Assembly: GCF_003144115.1 (NCBI RefSeq)
Contig: NW_020312010.1
Span: 62,001-126,000, forward strand
Source of the DNA: Tilletiopsis washingtonensis
Lineage: Eukaryota > Basidiomycota > Exobasidiomycetes > Entylomatales
Direction of reading: 5' to 3'
Length of the DNA stretch: 64,000 nucleotides
The notes beneath the pieces are model-generated. The model was not told the DNA's origin, did not search any database, and saw only the letters and a program-made list of their open reading frames with translations. Positions 32,169 to 48,532 of this stretch are shown here, in pieces (position 1 is the stretch's first letter; every line of letters starts with the position of its first letter). Both the position numbers and the translations under genes were made by a program.

Positions 32169-32917
32169 CTGAGCAGGTGTTGGGATCAGCGAATGATCAA
32201 GAGGAGTGATCAAGGGAGAGCGGAGCGAAGCTGGAAGCCAAAGCAGAAAGCAGAGCGATGCACCGCACGCGCAACTCAGCGGCCCTCTCGCACCCTGCCG
32301 CGCCGCCGTCTCGCGGCCCGCGCCTGCAGCCTGCAGCACGGACAGAGCAGCTGTGCCGCCGTCGCAAGTTCCCATGCCTGCCGAGCTACGTGCAAGCAAG
32401 GGACCGCTGCGCATGCGTCTCTCCACCGGTCCGCGCGCCTGCCCGCCAGGGGCTCACTGCCCAGTCGCGTGCAATGTCGCAAGCTGGATGGGCACAAAGC
32501 GCCTGCCGTGCGATGCGGCACAGGTCGGAGGCGTCACGCCGGCGGGAGGCCATGATACAGGCCTGTCCTACAGCCGCGGCCAGGCCCTATGCTGCGACTG
32601 CCGCCTGCGTGCCTCTGAGGAGGCACAATCCAGGTCTGGGGAACGTCTAGCGAGGGCGGCGGAGAGCCTGGACGACGAGCAGCGTCGCAGCACCGTGGAG
32701 AGCGTGCCGCAGTTGCCGAGCAGGCAGTGCTCAGGCGGCAGGCCTGCCGCTGTTGCCTGAGCCTTGGACCCAGCCGGGCGAGGAGGCCGCGCCGTCCTGG
32801 CAGCCGCACATAGCGGCAAGAGCAGCAGGTGCAGCGCACATGCGAAAATGCGACGCAGCGGTGCGATACAGCGAGGAGAGGGAGCGGGGCGGAATGTGCT
32901 GGGCGCGGCACACTTAC
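32169..32917 (-). other. Probable 5'-leader intron of RPL27
   Basis: On the minus strand a strong donor CTCAAC/GTAAGTGTG (intron begins 32917) is paired with GCTGATC and the acceptor CTGCTCAG, ending at 32169, eight bases before the ATG. The presumed first exon is pyrimidine-rich and contains CTCCCCACCCTC (32940..32929), shared with RPS23. RP genes often carry such first introns (known). No snoRNA-like boxes could be confirmed inside. Confidence 0.5.
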
Positions 32918-33303
32918 GTTGAGGGAGCGAGGGTGGGGAGACAAGAAGCGAGGGCGGGCGCCGCGAGCAGGCGCATGGCGAGCCGCAGGGCGCGCTCAGG
33001 CTGCCGCCGCGCTCGAGAAGGAGCCGCGCCGGCGCTGCTACCGTGCGGCGGCGGCGGGCAGCGCTGCAGCCCGGGCGCGGCAGCAGCAGCGCCGGCGCGC
33101 TGCGGCACCGCAGCGGGAGCGACTGCGGCGCGCGTGCCTTGCCTCCTCCCGCGAAAAATGGCTGGCGGCGCGCCACGTGGACGCACGGCGCCGCTGCTGC
33201 CGCCGCTGCCCGCCGCTGCCTGCGCTTCGCACGCCCGGCGCAGTGCCATGGCCGAGGCGGCCGCGCCGTCCCTTCTCAGCTCCCCACCCTCTACCCCCCG
33301 AAA
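32918..33303. promoter_or_regulatory. Core bidirectional promoter RPL27 / RPS23
   Basis: If both leader introns are real, transcription of the two RP genes starts inside this 386-bp segment. Near each edge lies the same 12-mer CTCCCCACCCTC in the sense of its own gene (32929-32940 minus, 33280-33291 plus), and CACGTG sits between them at 33174-33179. The layout is symmetric, as expected for a co-regulated RP pair (inference). Confidence 0.5.
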
Positions 33304-33734
33304 GTACGTAGCACACGCACGCTGCTCGCGCCGTTCTCGCACCGCGCATCCGTCATGCACACTCGCCGCACACACGGCTCGCATGCAGCGCCATCGCCCG
33401 CGGCTGGGCTCGCCGTGCCGGCAGACGCCGCGCCCGGATGAAGTGGGAGGGAGGCAAGGCTCGCCCGCCCAGGGCAGAAGCACTGCACGCCGCGGCATCG
33501 ACGCATGGACGATGCAGGCATGATCTGCGAGCCAGAAGCAGGTCGTCGGCGGCATCAGACATGCTTGGGGTGCACGAGAAGGCGCGCCTCTGCGACGATC
33601 AGAGAAAGGCCGATCTCTACCTAGGCGCTGCACGCGTGTCGAACGTGGCAGCGGGCACGCGCTCTCGTTCGCGGCGTGCTTCGGCTCCACCAAACTCTTG
33701 AGTAGCAGAGCTGATCGTCTTTCGTCTTTCACAG
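33304..33734 (+). other. Probable 5'-leader intron of RPS23
   Basis: Donor CCCGAAA/GTACGT at 33304, branch-like GCTGATC near 33711 and acceptor CTTTCACAG ending 33734, ten bases before the ATG. The upstream exon is pyrimidine-rich. The branch and acceptor arrangement mirrors the RPL27 leader intron. Confidence 0.45.
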
Positions 33735-33744
33735 CTCCTTCAAG

Positions 33745-34565
<821 letters not shown>

Positions 34566-34733
34566 AGGACACAAAAAGGCCCACCACGTCCTTGCGCTGC
34601 CGGGCGGAGGCGAGGGGACGGTCGCATGCTCCCACATTCCATCACCATCCTGTACGATCTTCCCACCCACGCTCCATCGCAAGCTCATAGCGGTATTTCT
34701 CATTGCCTCATCGTGCGTCGACTGTTGCGCCCG

Positions 34734-36220
34734 TCAGCGCTCGCCAAAGTGGAAGCGGTGCGCGCTCACGACGCCGGGCGGAAGCGCATAGAGGTCGCCG
34801 CTGAAGGCGTGGTTCTCTGCGCCCGTCTCGCGCAGCGAGGCGATGTCCAACGGGTTCTTCTCGTCCGAGGCTGGGCTGGACGCAGGCATGATGTTGGCGT
34901 GCGAGTCTAGCGTGCAGGCAGGCAGTCAGCTCGAGGATGAGACGCAGCTCGGTCAGGCTCACCAACGAGCACGGAGAGATCATCGATGCTTGCTTGCTTG
35001 CTGAGGTTGCGCGCCAGGAACATGGCGTACGTGGCGAGCACTGCAATGGCCGACCACGCAGGGATGAGAAAGGCCCAGTGCCTGTCGCTGGCCGTCAGCA
35101 TTGCGCGCTCGAGCTGGCAGTCCGGCCCGGGGCGACGCACCGTGCAGGATACCAGCCCACTCCGAGTGCGCGCAAAGCACGATCGGGCAGCAGCGCCCAC
35201 AGCAGCCAGAGCAGTGCCAGCAGCGTCATGAGCAGGTAGAGCGTGAAGCCGCATGCCTCGGTGCGCAGCCGAGCGGCAGACTCGGCGTCCTGCAGCGGCA
35301 GGACGGAGCGAGGCGGCGAGGAGGAATAGAGCGAGGCGGCCTTCTCGCCGGTGGCAGAACTGCGATGGCTCGCTTGGCTGGCGCTGGCTTCGGACGAGAC
35401 CAAAGACACCTGCTCAGCGACATGCATCGCCGCCGGCTTCTCCTCCTTGAGCGGTAGAGTTGCCAGCTCCACCAGCCGCAGCGCAAAGTCGCCCGACTGG
35501 CTCTGTGGAGACAGGTCCGCGTGTCAGCAACGCACCTGCGGCAGGAGATCGGTCGCATCACGCACGCCAAAGTCGCTGCGTGCCATGAAGCTGCAAGCCT
35601 TCACATCCTGCGGCCTCAGAGGCGGAGCGTCGGGCTTTGGGCGACCGCGATAGTGCGGCTCGAAGGCATGCCATGGCGCGTGCAGCACGAGCGGCGCGTC
35701 CGCCTCCGCCGGCAGCTCGAAGCGGAACTCGTACGCAATGACCGACTCGCGTCGCCCGTCGGGCCGCATCGCCGGCTCCTCGGTGCGCAGCGTCAGCACA
35801 AAGGCCGAGACGGGCGCCCGGCCGCCGCCTGGCTGCTGCTGCTGCTGATTCGGCAGCGGCGAGTTGGATGCGCCAGCTGCCGGTGCTGCGCGGCGCACGG
35901 TCAGACAGAGCCCGGCGTGCTTGGCGGCCGAGAGCGGCACGGGCAGCGGCTGCTGGTAAGCCTGCGATGCAAAGCCGGCACCGCCGAGTGTCGTCGTGTC
36001 TGTCTGCAGTGTGAGCCGAGCATCGCGGCGCGAGGCGCAGCGGGCTGCCAGACGCACCGAGGAAGCCCGAGAAGAGCGCGGCGCCGTCGTCGAGGATGCG
36101 CAGGGCACTCGAGCTCGAGCCGCCGCGCAGCGTGTCGTTGACGGCGTGCCAGTGCGGCAGCGAGGCCTGCCAGCTCTGGCCCGGCGGTGCTGCGTTGCTG
36201 GCGAAGATGGGCTGCGACAT
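34734..36220 (-). CDS. Predicted CIA30-domain / PIG-P fusion protein
   Basis: Exons on the minus strand: 36220..36058, 35999..35566, 35502..35141, 35087..34963, 34906..34734; 418 aa. Residues about 13-215 match the CIA30 (NDUFAF1-type) beta-sandwich: WHAVNDTLRGGSSSSALRIL, FSGFL, GGAGFAS, FEPHYRGRPKPDAPPLRPQD, ARSDFG then SQSGDFALRL. After a Ser/Ala linker, residues about 280-405 match PIG-P, a subunit of the GPI-GlcNAc transferase that starts GPI-anchor synthesis in the ER: GFTLYLLMTLLALLWLLWAL (membrane helix 1), LLPDRALRALGVGWYPARDR, HWAFLIPAWSAIAVLATYAM (helix 2). The CIA30 end, linker and first PIG-P helix lie in one exon and frame, with no stop between. Met225 (35427) could start a PIG-P-only product. 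Confidence 0.82.
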
Positions 36221-36365
36221 TTGCGGGATCGCTGGCTGGGTGTGGAGGAGGAGAGCGAAGCAGCGGCGCCGCGCGCACGTACCACGCGTTGCGGCACGCG
36301 CAGCGCCCGCCTCTCGGTCCGCGCTCTTGCCTCCCGCCCACCACAAGCACATCGCAGCCACACCC

Positions 36366-37800
36366 ATGCACGGCGTCCGCCGCCCGCTGCGAGCGCCAAG
36401 CGCCGCACAGAAGCTCGCAAAGGCCGCCGCTGAGCAGGAGCGGCTTCGCTCCTACCTGGCCCTCGAGGAGGCCTTCTTTGCCCTGGTGCGCCAGAGCAGC
36501 GGTGCGCCCGCGCCCGCGCCGCCAACCTCACCCCCTTGCCTTGCAGAAGAAAGGCGGCACGCACACGCACGAGGCCCTCGAGACGTGCGGCAAGCTGCTG
36601 GCGCAAAACCCAGAGCTGTACACGGCATGGAACTTCCGGCGCAGCGTGCTCGGCGCCCTCTTTGCGGCGGGCGCGCGCGAGGAGCAGCGCGCGCTGCTGC
36701 TCGACGAGCTGCAGCTGACGCGGGCCGCGCTCACGGCACATCCCAAGGTGTACTGGATCTGGAACCACAGGGCCTGGTGCGTGGGCCAGCTGGCCGGCAC
36801 CGAGCAGGAGGAAGGGGTGGCCGAGGGCGACGCCGGCGCGTGGGCGCAGGAGCTGCGCCTCGTCGATGAGATGCTGCGCCGGGACGGGCGCAACTGTGAG
36901 TGGTGTCGCTGGCGTGGCGGACAGCGCAGCGCCGACATGTCCTCTCTGCAGTCCACGGCTGGAACCATCGACGCTTCGTGCTCTCCCAGACGCCGCCCTT
37001 GGCGTCCACCTCGTCATCGTCGTCGCCGCAGGCCTCCTTTCCGCACTCGCTCCTCGCACCAGAGCATCTGTCGCCCGGCGCACTCGAGGCGCACCTGGCG
37101 CGCGCGGCCGCTGAGCTGGCATACACGCTGCGCCACATTGAGCGCGACTTCTCCAACTTCAGCGCCTGGCACCAGCGTGCTGTCGTGCTGCCGTGCTACT
37201 GGCACGGCAAGGGCTTCGGAGCAGAGGAGCGCGAGCGAGAACGGGACGTCGGTACGTGAGGCCAAGTCGCTGCAGGCCACCAGCGGGCTGACGACGGTGC
37301 TCCGCCTCTCGCAGAGTTTGACCTCATCAAGCAAGCGATGTACACCGATCCGGAGGACGAGTCCATCTGGCGCTACCACGCCTGGCTCGTCGAGCTGGGT
37401 GCGTGACGCCCGGGCGTGCCGTACGCTTCACCCCGCACTGACGACCAGCGGCGCTTCAGCACCTTCCGCTGCCGTGCTTGAGCGCGAGATTGCCCTCATC
37501 GACGAGCTGCTCGAGCTCGAGCCAGCGAGCAAGTGTGCGTCGCTCACGCTGCTCTCACGCCGCGCTCTTAGCTGACAGCCGCCTGCCTATGACGCCCGCC
37601 TCGACGCTTCAGGGTGCATGCAGGCGCTGGCGACGTACAGCGAGCAGCTGGCAAGCCTCTTGGCCAGCGCCGATGAAGAGCAGTCTGCAGCGGCCGCACA
37701 GCATTCGGCACGGGCGCAAGCCCTGCTGCAGCGCCTCGCCAGTGTCGATCCGGATCGAGCAGCGCGGTATCGAGAGCAGGCCGCCGTTTCCGGGCAATGA
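36366..37800 (+). CDS. BET4: Rab geranylgeranyltransferase (type II) alpha subunit
   Basis: Alpha subunit of the Rab prenyl transferase, which with the beta subunit (Bet2) and Rab escort protein adds geranylgeranyl groups to Rab GTPases. Exons 36366..36485, 36547..36895, 36952..37251, 37315..37398, 37460..37534, 37613..37800; 371 aa. Seen: the MHGVRR start typical of this type rather than farnesyltransferase, and the prenyltransferase-alpha repeats TAWNFRRSVL, WIWNHRAWCV, HGWNHRRFVL, FSAWHQRAVV and IWRYHAWLVEL. A Ser-rich loop (STSSSSSPQ) interrupts the third repeat region. It is divergent from the CIA30/PIG-P gene with only 145 bp between starts, and converges on the carnitine acetyltransferase gene with 86 bp between stops. 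Confidence 0.93.
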
Positions 37801-37886
37801 CACGCGTCTGCAACGCCGACTCGGCACACGGAGCTGTGACATTACGCGGCCGTGGTCGACATTCCTCGTTCGCTTGCTGTCTGCCC

Positions 37887-40630
37887 TCACTCGTCTCCCA
37901 ACAGTCGCCGGCCCACGTGTGCGATGCGCGACCGCCGTGAGTTGGCGCGTGGGCGCGTCGCCTTCACGCTCGTGTCCTCGTAGAATGAGTATCTGCGGCC
38001 CGGCCGTCTCGTCAGCGGCGCTGGCAGGAAGCAGCACGCAAGCAAGGACGCACCCTGCTCCCTCCTCGCCGTCGTTCTCGTCGTAGTCGTCAGCATAGCC
38101 GTTGCCCTTCTTGGCCTGTCCGCTGCCGATGGGCTTGCCTGTGCGCACGTCGCACTCGCGGCCCTGGTGGTCGATGAACGTGGCCTTGGTGTGCACGTTG
38201 GCGGCGCGGTACGACTCCATGATGACGCTCTCGATGCGCGCAAGGTAGCGCGAGAGCTCGTCCATGAAGCGCACCGTCTGCAGGTGCTTCGAGGAGGCGC
38301 ACACCGACAGCGCGTCGTCCTGGTAGGGCAGTGTGAGCCTGCAGTCAAGATGGGCGCGCGCGGCAGCAGCTCACCTTGATGATGTAGCCGAGACTGCGGG
38401 CGAGGACAGCGTCAGCCTCTTTTCATCATGACATCGTTCCCGCCGATACTCGCCCGAACCCATCAGGCGCGACCGGGCCGAAGCCGAAGAGCCGCAGGCA
38501 TGGGTTGCCGCAGTTGCTCGTCGAGATGACGGTGTGGTTGAGCGTGGCGTAGCCGGCGTCCTCGAAGAGCTTGGGCATGCCCTGGTCCCACTTGCCCTGC
38601 GCCTCGAGCTGGCCCACGAGGCACTTCATGGCGTACAGGTGCCGGTCGTGGCCCTGGCCGCTGGCGCACTCCTTGGACAGCTTGGCGTGGGCGCCGCACG
38701 CGGCACGCAGCAGCTCGAGCTTCTTGGCGCCGGGCGTCTCGGCGTCGTCGAACGCCGTGACGAAGGCATGCGTCGCCGGCTGCACGGTGCGGATCGCCTC
38801 GGTGCGCCCGTGCAGGAAGGCCTTGGTCATCGCCGGCTCGTACGTCGTCTCCGAGCGGCCGTACAGCTTGTAGTAAGCCGCCTGGAACGCCATCTGCACA
38901 AAGGCGTCGGGCGAGAACTTGTGCCGCGTGATGAAGTTCTTGCCCCAGCGGCTGAACTCGAGCACCTGCACGTCGTGCTGGTGGATCAGGTCGCTGAGGC
39001 GCGTCTCGCCGAAGCGGATCGCATCGAGCACGCTCTTCTCAAAGTGCCACTCGAGCTTCTTCGGCGCCGTGGCGGCCTGGGCGTCCGCGAAGCGCTCCTG
39101 CTGCTCCTTCTCCTTCTCCGACGGCTTGCCGCCGGCGCCGCGCGCCCACGGCGACGTCTTTGCCTCGAAGAGCGACTTCGTCGCGCTGTTGATCGACTTT
39201 GCAAAGCGCATGATGAGCTCCGTGTAGATGTCGGCGACGAAGCGCAGCACCGTGTGGCCATCGGCGGCGCTGTGCTCAAAGTTGATGCCGGCGGCGCCGT
39301 TCTTGCACACGATGATCTGCAGCTTCTCGTACCAGCGGTTCGAGCACGTGCCGATCTGCGCGCCGTCGGCGTCGAGCTGCACCGTGCCGCTGAGCATGTT
39401 GGCGCACAGCTGTGCCGGGTCCTGCGGCTCCGAGTCGTCCATGCACACGACAAAGAGCGCGCTGTCGATGATCTCGAGGCAGCGCGCGTTGTGCGAGTGC
39501 TCCATGAGCGTGTTGCGCACGCCGGCCCACGTTGCGCGCTTCTCCGTCGTCATGATGCCCAGCGCGCCCCTGGCCACGTCGCCCGGCTTGGTCTGGTCGG
39601 CGTCCTTGCAGATGGCCTCCAGATTGGCGAGCAGCGCGCGCTCCGTGAACAGCGGCCGGTGCTCCTCGTCGAGCGCCTCGAACCAGTAGATCTGGCCGCG
39701 GCGCATCACGACGACGTGCCGGCTGTCTGCGTCGTGCTCCAGGTGGCAGCCCTCGCTCTCCGTCGGGATGCGCGACGTGCCGAACAGCTTGGCGTACTGG
39801 GACATGCACAGCGGCGCTGTGCAGCTTCGGCGTCAGAGGCGCTCCGCAAGTCAGGCACAGTCTGCTACTCACTGCCGCGCACTGAGTCTGGCTGCAGCAC
39901 GCCTTTCCGCAGGTCGTGCACGAAGCAGAGCGAGGCGAGAATCAGACTTGCGGTGCGCATCAGCTGGTTGCCGCGCGCCGGGGTCGGGTCGTCCCTGCAG
40001 GCGAGTCAGCACCGCTCAGCATCAGACACCGCCGCGGGCCGGCTCACTCGAGAATGAAGAAGGGGTTGAGGTTGAGCACGACCGAGTCGGAAGCTGTGAG
40101 GTACGACTCGTCCCAGAACTGCGTGCGGCAGTCAGCTAGGTGCTCTGCGGTCAGGCTGCTACAAGACGGATGCGACTCACCTCTTCGATGTACGAAGCGC
40201 GCGTGCCGGCGTACTTCTCCAGCGCAGCGTGCAGCTCGGGACCCTCGTTCTGGAGGAGCTCAGTGTCAGCCTGGCGCTGTGGCGCGTGGCAGCCCGGCAC
40301 ACACCTTGAGGAAGTCCTCGACGACCTGCTTCGTCTTTGCGTGTGTCTTCTCAGACTGAGCGGGGAGCATGTCAGCGACCCGCGCTCCTCGTCTGAGGCC
40401 GCCGCTGTGCCGGCACTCACCTGCAGCGCCTGCAGGCTGGCGAGGTAGCGGCGCGCCGTGTCCTCGAGCTTGGGCAGCGGCAGCTTGGGCAAGTCGCCCT
40501 GCGCCGCAAACGTCTTGCCGCCGGCGGCCGCCTCGGCCTTGCCGTCGCCGAGCGCGGCGATGAGCTTGTGCTGCGCATTGGGAATGGCGGCGCCCGCGTC
40601 GGCACCGTTGCCGCTGGGAGAGGACGACAT
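37887..40630 (-). CDS. Carnitine O-acetyltransferase
   Basis: Choline/carnitine acyltransferase moving acetyl groups between CoA and carnitine for shuttling of acetyl units. Nine exons on the minus strand: 40630..40421, 40355..40305, 40249..40181, 40118..40048, 39994..39873, 39816..38454, 38393..38375, 38319..38054, 37992..37887; 758 aa. Seen: LPKLPLPKLEDTARRYLASL, FWDESYL, TPLCMSQYAKLFGTSRIP, catalytic His356 in GINFEHSAADGHTVLRF, and TLNHTVISTSNCGNP followed by GFGPVAPDGFGLGYIIKD. The long tail and absence of a peroxisomal SKL or clear mitochondrial presequence resemble cytosolic Yat-type enzymes (inference). One intron (38394..38453) uses a GC donor, and the exon after it is only 19 nt. 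Confidence 0.92.
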
Positions 40631-41231
40631 GGTTGCGGGATGCGCAGGAGTAGGTGGTGGAGAGAAGCCAAGCTGCGTGCACCGGCCGCGATGCGCAGGA
40701 AGAGCGGCGAGTGTGGGGCAGCGCACCGCCCAGGGCAGCAGGCAGCGCCTAGCCTTGGCTTGGCCGGCGACCGGACCTCGGACCGTCGTGGCTGGGCAAC
40801 GAAGCAGCGGCGGCGCAGCGTTGGCCGCGGCGCCGCCGTGTGGAGGCGGGGAGGGCGCGACTCTCTGGCGCTGGTGCGGCGCACCGGAGTTGGCGGGCGG
40901 CACCGCCGCGCGGCGGCGGCACGGCACGGTCACCGACGTGTTGGAGACGCCGATGCCGTGTGGCTTGCCTTCACGCTGCATCGCTGGCCTTCGCAAGCCC
41001 GCTCATCATGCAGCACACGAGGACCGCAGTGCGACCTTCTCAAGAGGCTGGCCTCGCGACGGCACGCATCTGGATGGTCACGGGACCAACAGCTGCCCCT
41101 CACAGGCATCGCAAGAGCTACGCGGCACAGCGCCGCGCCCGTCGCCGCAGGAAGAGTCTCCGCTGAGCAGCGTCGCATCACATCGTGTCATTACGCCCAC
41201 CCCAACGCAGTTCAGGCCAGGCAGCACGATC
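40631..41231. other. Intergenic region, carnitine acetyltransferase promoter / RAD23 3' region
   Basis: Both neighbours are on the minus strand. 601 bp, G+C-rich, with no gene, TATA box or repeat that I can support. Confidence 0.45.
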
Positions 41232-45801
<4,570 letters not shown>

Positions 45802-46592
45802 ATTGTGCAAATGATAGAGCGTCTATTTCCGTGCCCGAAGGGAGCGCGTGTGCTCGGCGGCATCATCACCACCCGCGCAGGGCGCGTGCTCACGGCGCTC
45901 GTACTCAGCGCTCAGCACAAGAGATATTGCACCCAACGAGCGACTGCAGCGCTTGTGCCCAGCACATGCCGTTGCGGAGCAGTCGACCAGGGGCAGGAGT
46001 CCAGTGCTGTGGCGCTGGCGGCCTTGAGGGCTGGTCGCGTCCTTGCCCCTAAGTCGAGTGCTGCATGAGTGCGCGTGTCGCAGCACCACCTGCTGCACCC
46101 GCATGCGCACCGGCACTCTGACCGCCGAGAGGGCGGCGCACTGCATGCGTTCGCTCGAGAGGAACCGCATCTGTGATGCCGCATGCCATGCCGCGCTGAC
46201 TCTTGCTTGTTGCAACTTGCTCGGCGGCCGCTCTGACTGAGCCGCAGAGGGCGCACGATGAGGTTGCCAACGGATCGGGCAGAAGCGCAGCGCGGCGCGC
46301 GCGCCACTCCCTCTTCAGGTCCACGCGCCGCGGCGCCGCCTTCCTTGCGCACCACCACCACCACCGCCACCACCTTCCTCCTTCGCCTGGCCGCTGGCAG
46401 CAGCCGCAGCCGCAGCAGCCGGCCTGCTCCTCCATCATACCACCGTCGCCGCCGCCCAGTGCCATCTTCGTCGTCTCTCCCCCGCAGCAGCGCTCTTCGA
46501 TGTCGGTTCTGCACACATTGGTGGTGCGCGTGACGGACAATGCGCGCAACTCGCCGGACCTCGCCGCTCGCCGCCGTCTGAATTTTGAGCAG
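45802..46592. other. Region between MET3 and the HNH-domain gene
   Basis: The left part is MET3 3' UTR. The right part holds the unresolved 5' end of the next gene. An ATG at 46501 opens a frame reading SVLHTLVVRVTDNARNSPD that looks protein-like but is not in frame with the downstream HNH frame. No consensus intron was found that joins them in phase. Confidence 0.4.
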
Positions 46593-48532
46593 GCTCGTGT
46601 GATTTCTGGAAATTCTCCTTCCTGCACCTCACCGACGAATGCGTTGAGAACAGCGCCGTCTGGCGCGACTACGCAACGGGCAATGCCGCGGGCGACAGCG
46701 ACGCTCAGAGAGCGTCCCGCCAGGCGCTGCAGCAGCTCCACTCTGCACCAACAAAGGGCCACTCGGTTTCGCACCTCGAGGACCAGCTCGAACTCACGGC
46801 CTCGGCGTTCAAACACACGCTCATGGCAACGGCCGCTGCCAGCTGGACCGTGGCCGACGTCGCCCTCGTTCCCGTGGCGATGCTGCTGGGCCTGATTCCG
46901 GCCGAGGCCATGGACAACGACGTGCAGCTAAGGCTTGGATCCGTGCCGCCTTTCGCTCTGCGTAGCCGCGCGTCGGCACTGGACCTGAGCTGCTGGACGA
47001 TGCGCATCGGCAGCAGCCTCGAGCAACGCGACATCGCGGTCGATCTGCCGCGCATGTCTCTGTCCGCGATGGCGCGCCACGTCCGGACACTCGTGCAGCC
47101 TGTCGCACCTGCAGCGCAGCCCCTCGCAACTTGCCGCTCGACGTTCACAGTGTGCCTGACGGAGGACCAGCTGCGCAACTTCGAGAGGGCCGCCACGCGC
47201 GCAGAGGGCTGGTACGTCTGCTCACACCTGTACGATGCGCTGGCTCCTCCCAGCACGGAGCGCGGCAAAGATCCCCGCGAAACTTTCCGCGAAGCTCTGA
47301 AGGTCGCGTACGATAGCGGCAGCGCAGCCGTCACGCCAAGTGACCGGCACTGGCACAACAAGGCATGCATCGCGAGCTCAGCCAAGATCGACGCGTGCGA
47401 TGCCGCGCACCTCGTGCCTCGCAGCGTCGGGAAGGAGGCATACGAGGCGGCAGAGACCGCCATCCAGCGCACCGAGAGCACTGTGCCGTGCGCCGACACG
47501 GATCTCGACACGCTCGCATTGCTCGACGTGCGTCTCGGCTCGCTGCTGCCGCCGGCAGCGGAGACAGCCAAATCCATTCCCCTCGACTCGTCCCGCAACG
47601 GCGTGTTCCTGAACTTGCTTCTGCATCGGGCGTACGACGACTTCGCCTTCCTCTTCACGCCGTCCCTCAACTTCGTACACGTCACGAGGCCCACACACGG
47701 CGCTCTGTGCCAGAGCGTAGTCGCGGACTCGGTCGGCGAGCACGAGCGCCCCTTGGAGCAGCCTGGCTGGCACACCTCCGTGCTCCGCGACGTTACCGGC
47801 ACGGGTGAGCCCAACGCGCTCAAGTCAAAGGTCGCGGCACTGCACCTCTCCTCGTTCGTGTCGATGTGCGCACTCTTCCTCGTCGCAGAGATCAAGATGA
47901 AGGGTGGACGACAAGCCGCTCCGATCCAGGTCAGCGCCGCCCAGCCCTGCGGAAGCACGCAGCAGGCCGGAGGCAGTGCGCAAACAGCCGGAGCGCAAGA
48001 GACTGCTACGCACGAGACCGGCGAGGCTTCTGAGCCGTCACCGAAGCGCCCGCGCACGAATGTGACCGATTCTGATGTGCAAGTGCGCTCTGCAGGACGC
48101 ATCTCGACGGCATCGCGCTCCTCCGACCTTGGGTCTGACCCAGTCTCCGAGTCCTCGAACCCGACGAGCACGAGCTCAGGCTCGGGCCCGAGTGGCTCAG
48201 GCTCCGGCTCAAAGCTCGGGATGGCCGCAGTGAGCACCAAGTCCAGCCCGCACTCGGACCTTGGGCACTTTCCGAACACGTCGTCCGCACGTGCGAAGAT
48301 CGAACAGCCGCCGGTGCTTCGCTCGCGCGCATCAGGCGACACTGAGTGCAGTGATGACGAGGAGGAGGAGGAGCGTCGAGCCGCCGAGGAGTCTGAGGAG
48401 GAGGAGCGTCGCGCCGCCGAGGAGGCTGAGGAGGTGGAGCGTCGCTCTTCGGGAGAGACTGAGCTGGCTTGCTTCCTGGCGGTCGCCCTCTTCGCCGCGC
48501 ATCGTCTCGAAGCAGCGGAGGCACGGGCATAG
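46593..48532 (+). CDS. HNH-nuclease-domain protein with acidic repeat tail (5' end unresolved)
   Basis: Continuous frame from an AG at 46591-46592 to the stop at 48532; the first in-frame Met is at 46823, but protein-like sequence starts earlier (DFWKFSFLHLTDECVENSAV), so the true start lies upstream. HNH fold residues are visible: CDAAHLVPRS (first His), NGVFLNLLLHRAYDD (Asn, then His), FAFLFTPSLNFVHV. The family resembles the HNH domain proteins expanded in many basidiomycetes (from memory, not searched). The tail is low complexity: SPKRPRTN (NLS-like), a Ser/Gly run and tandem EEERRAAEE repeats (about 48355-48450). Function unknown; DNA cleavage is only implied by the motif. Confidence 0.7.

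Noticed and set aside
32169-33734. Possible snoRNA hosted in the RP leader introns
   Set aside because: RP introns often carry snoRNAs, but I could not find paired C/D or H/ACA boxes with convincing spacing by eye.
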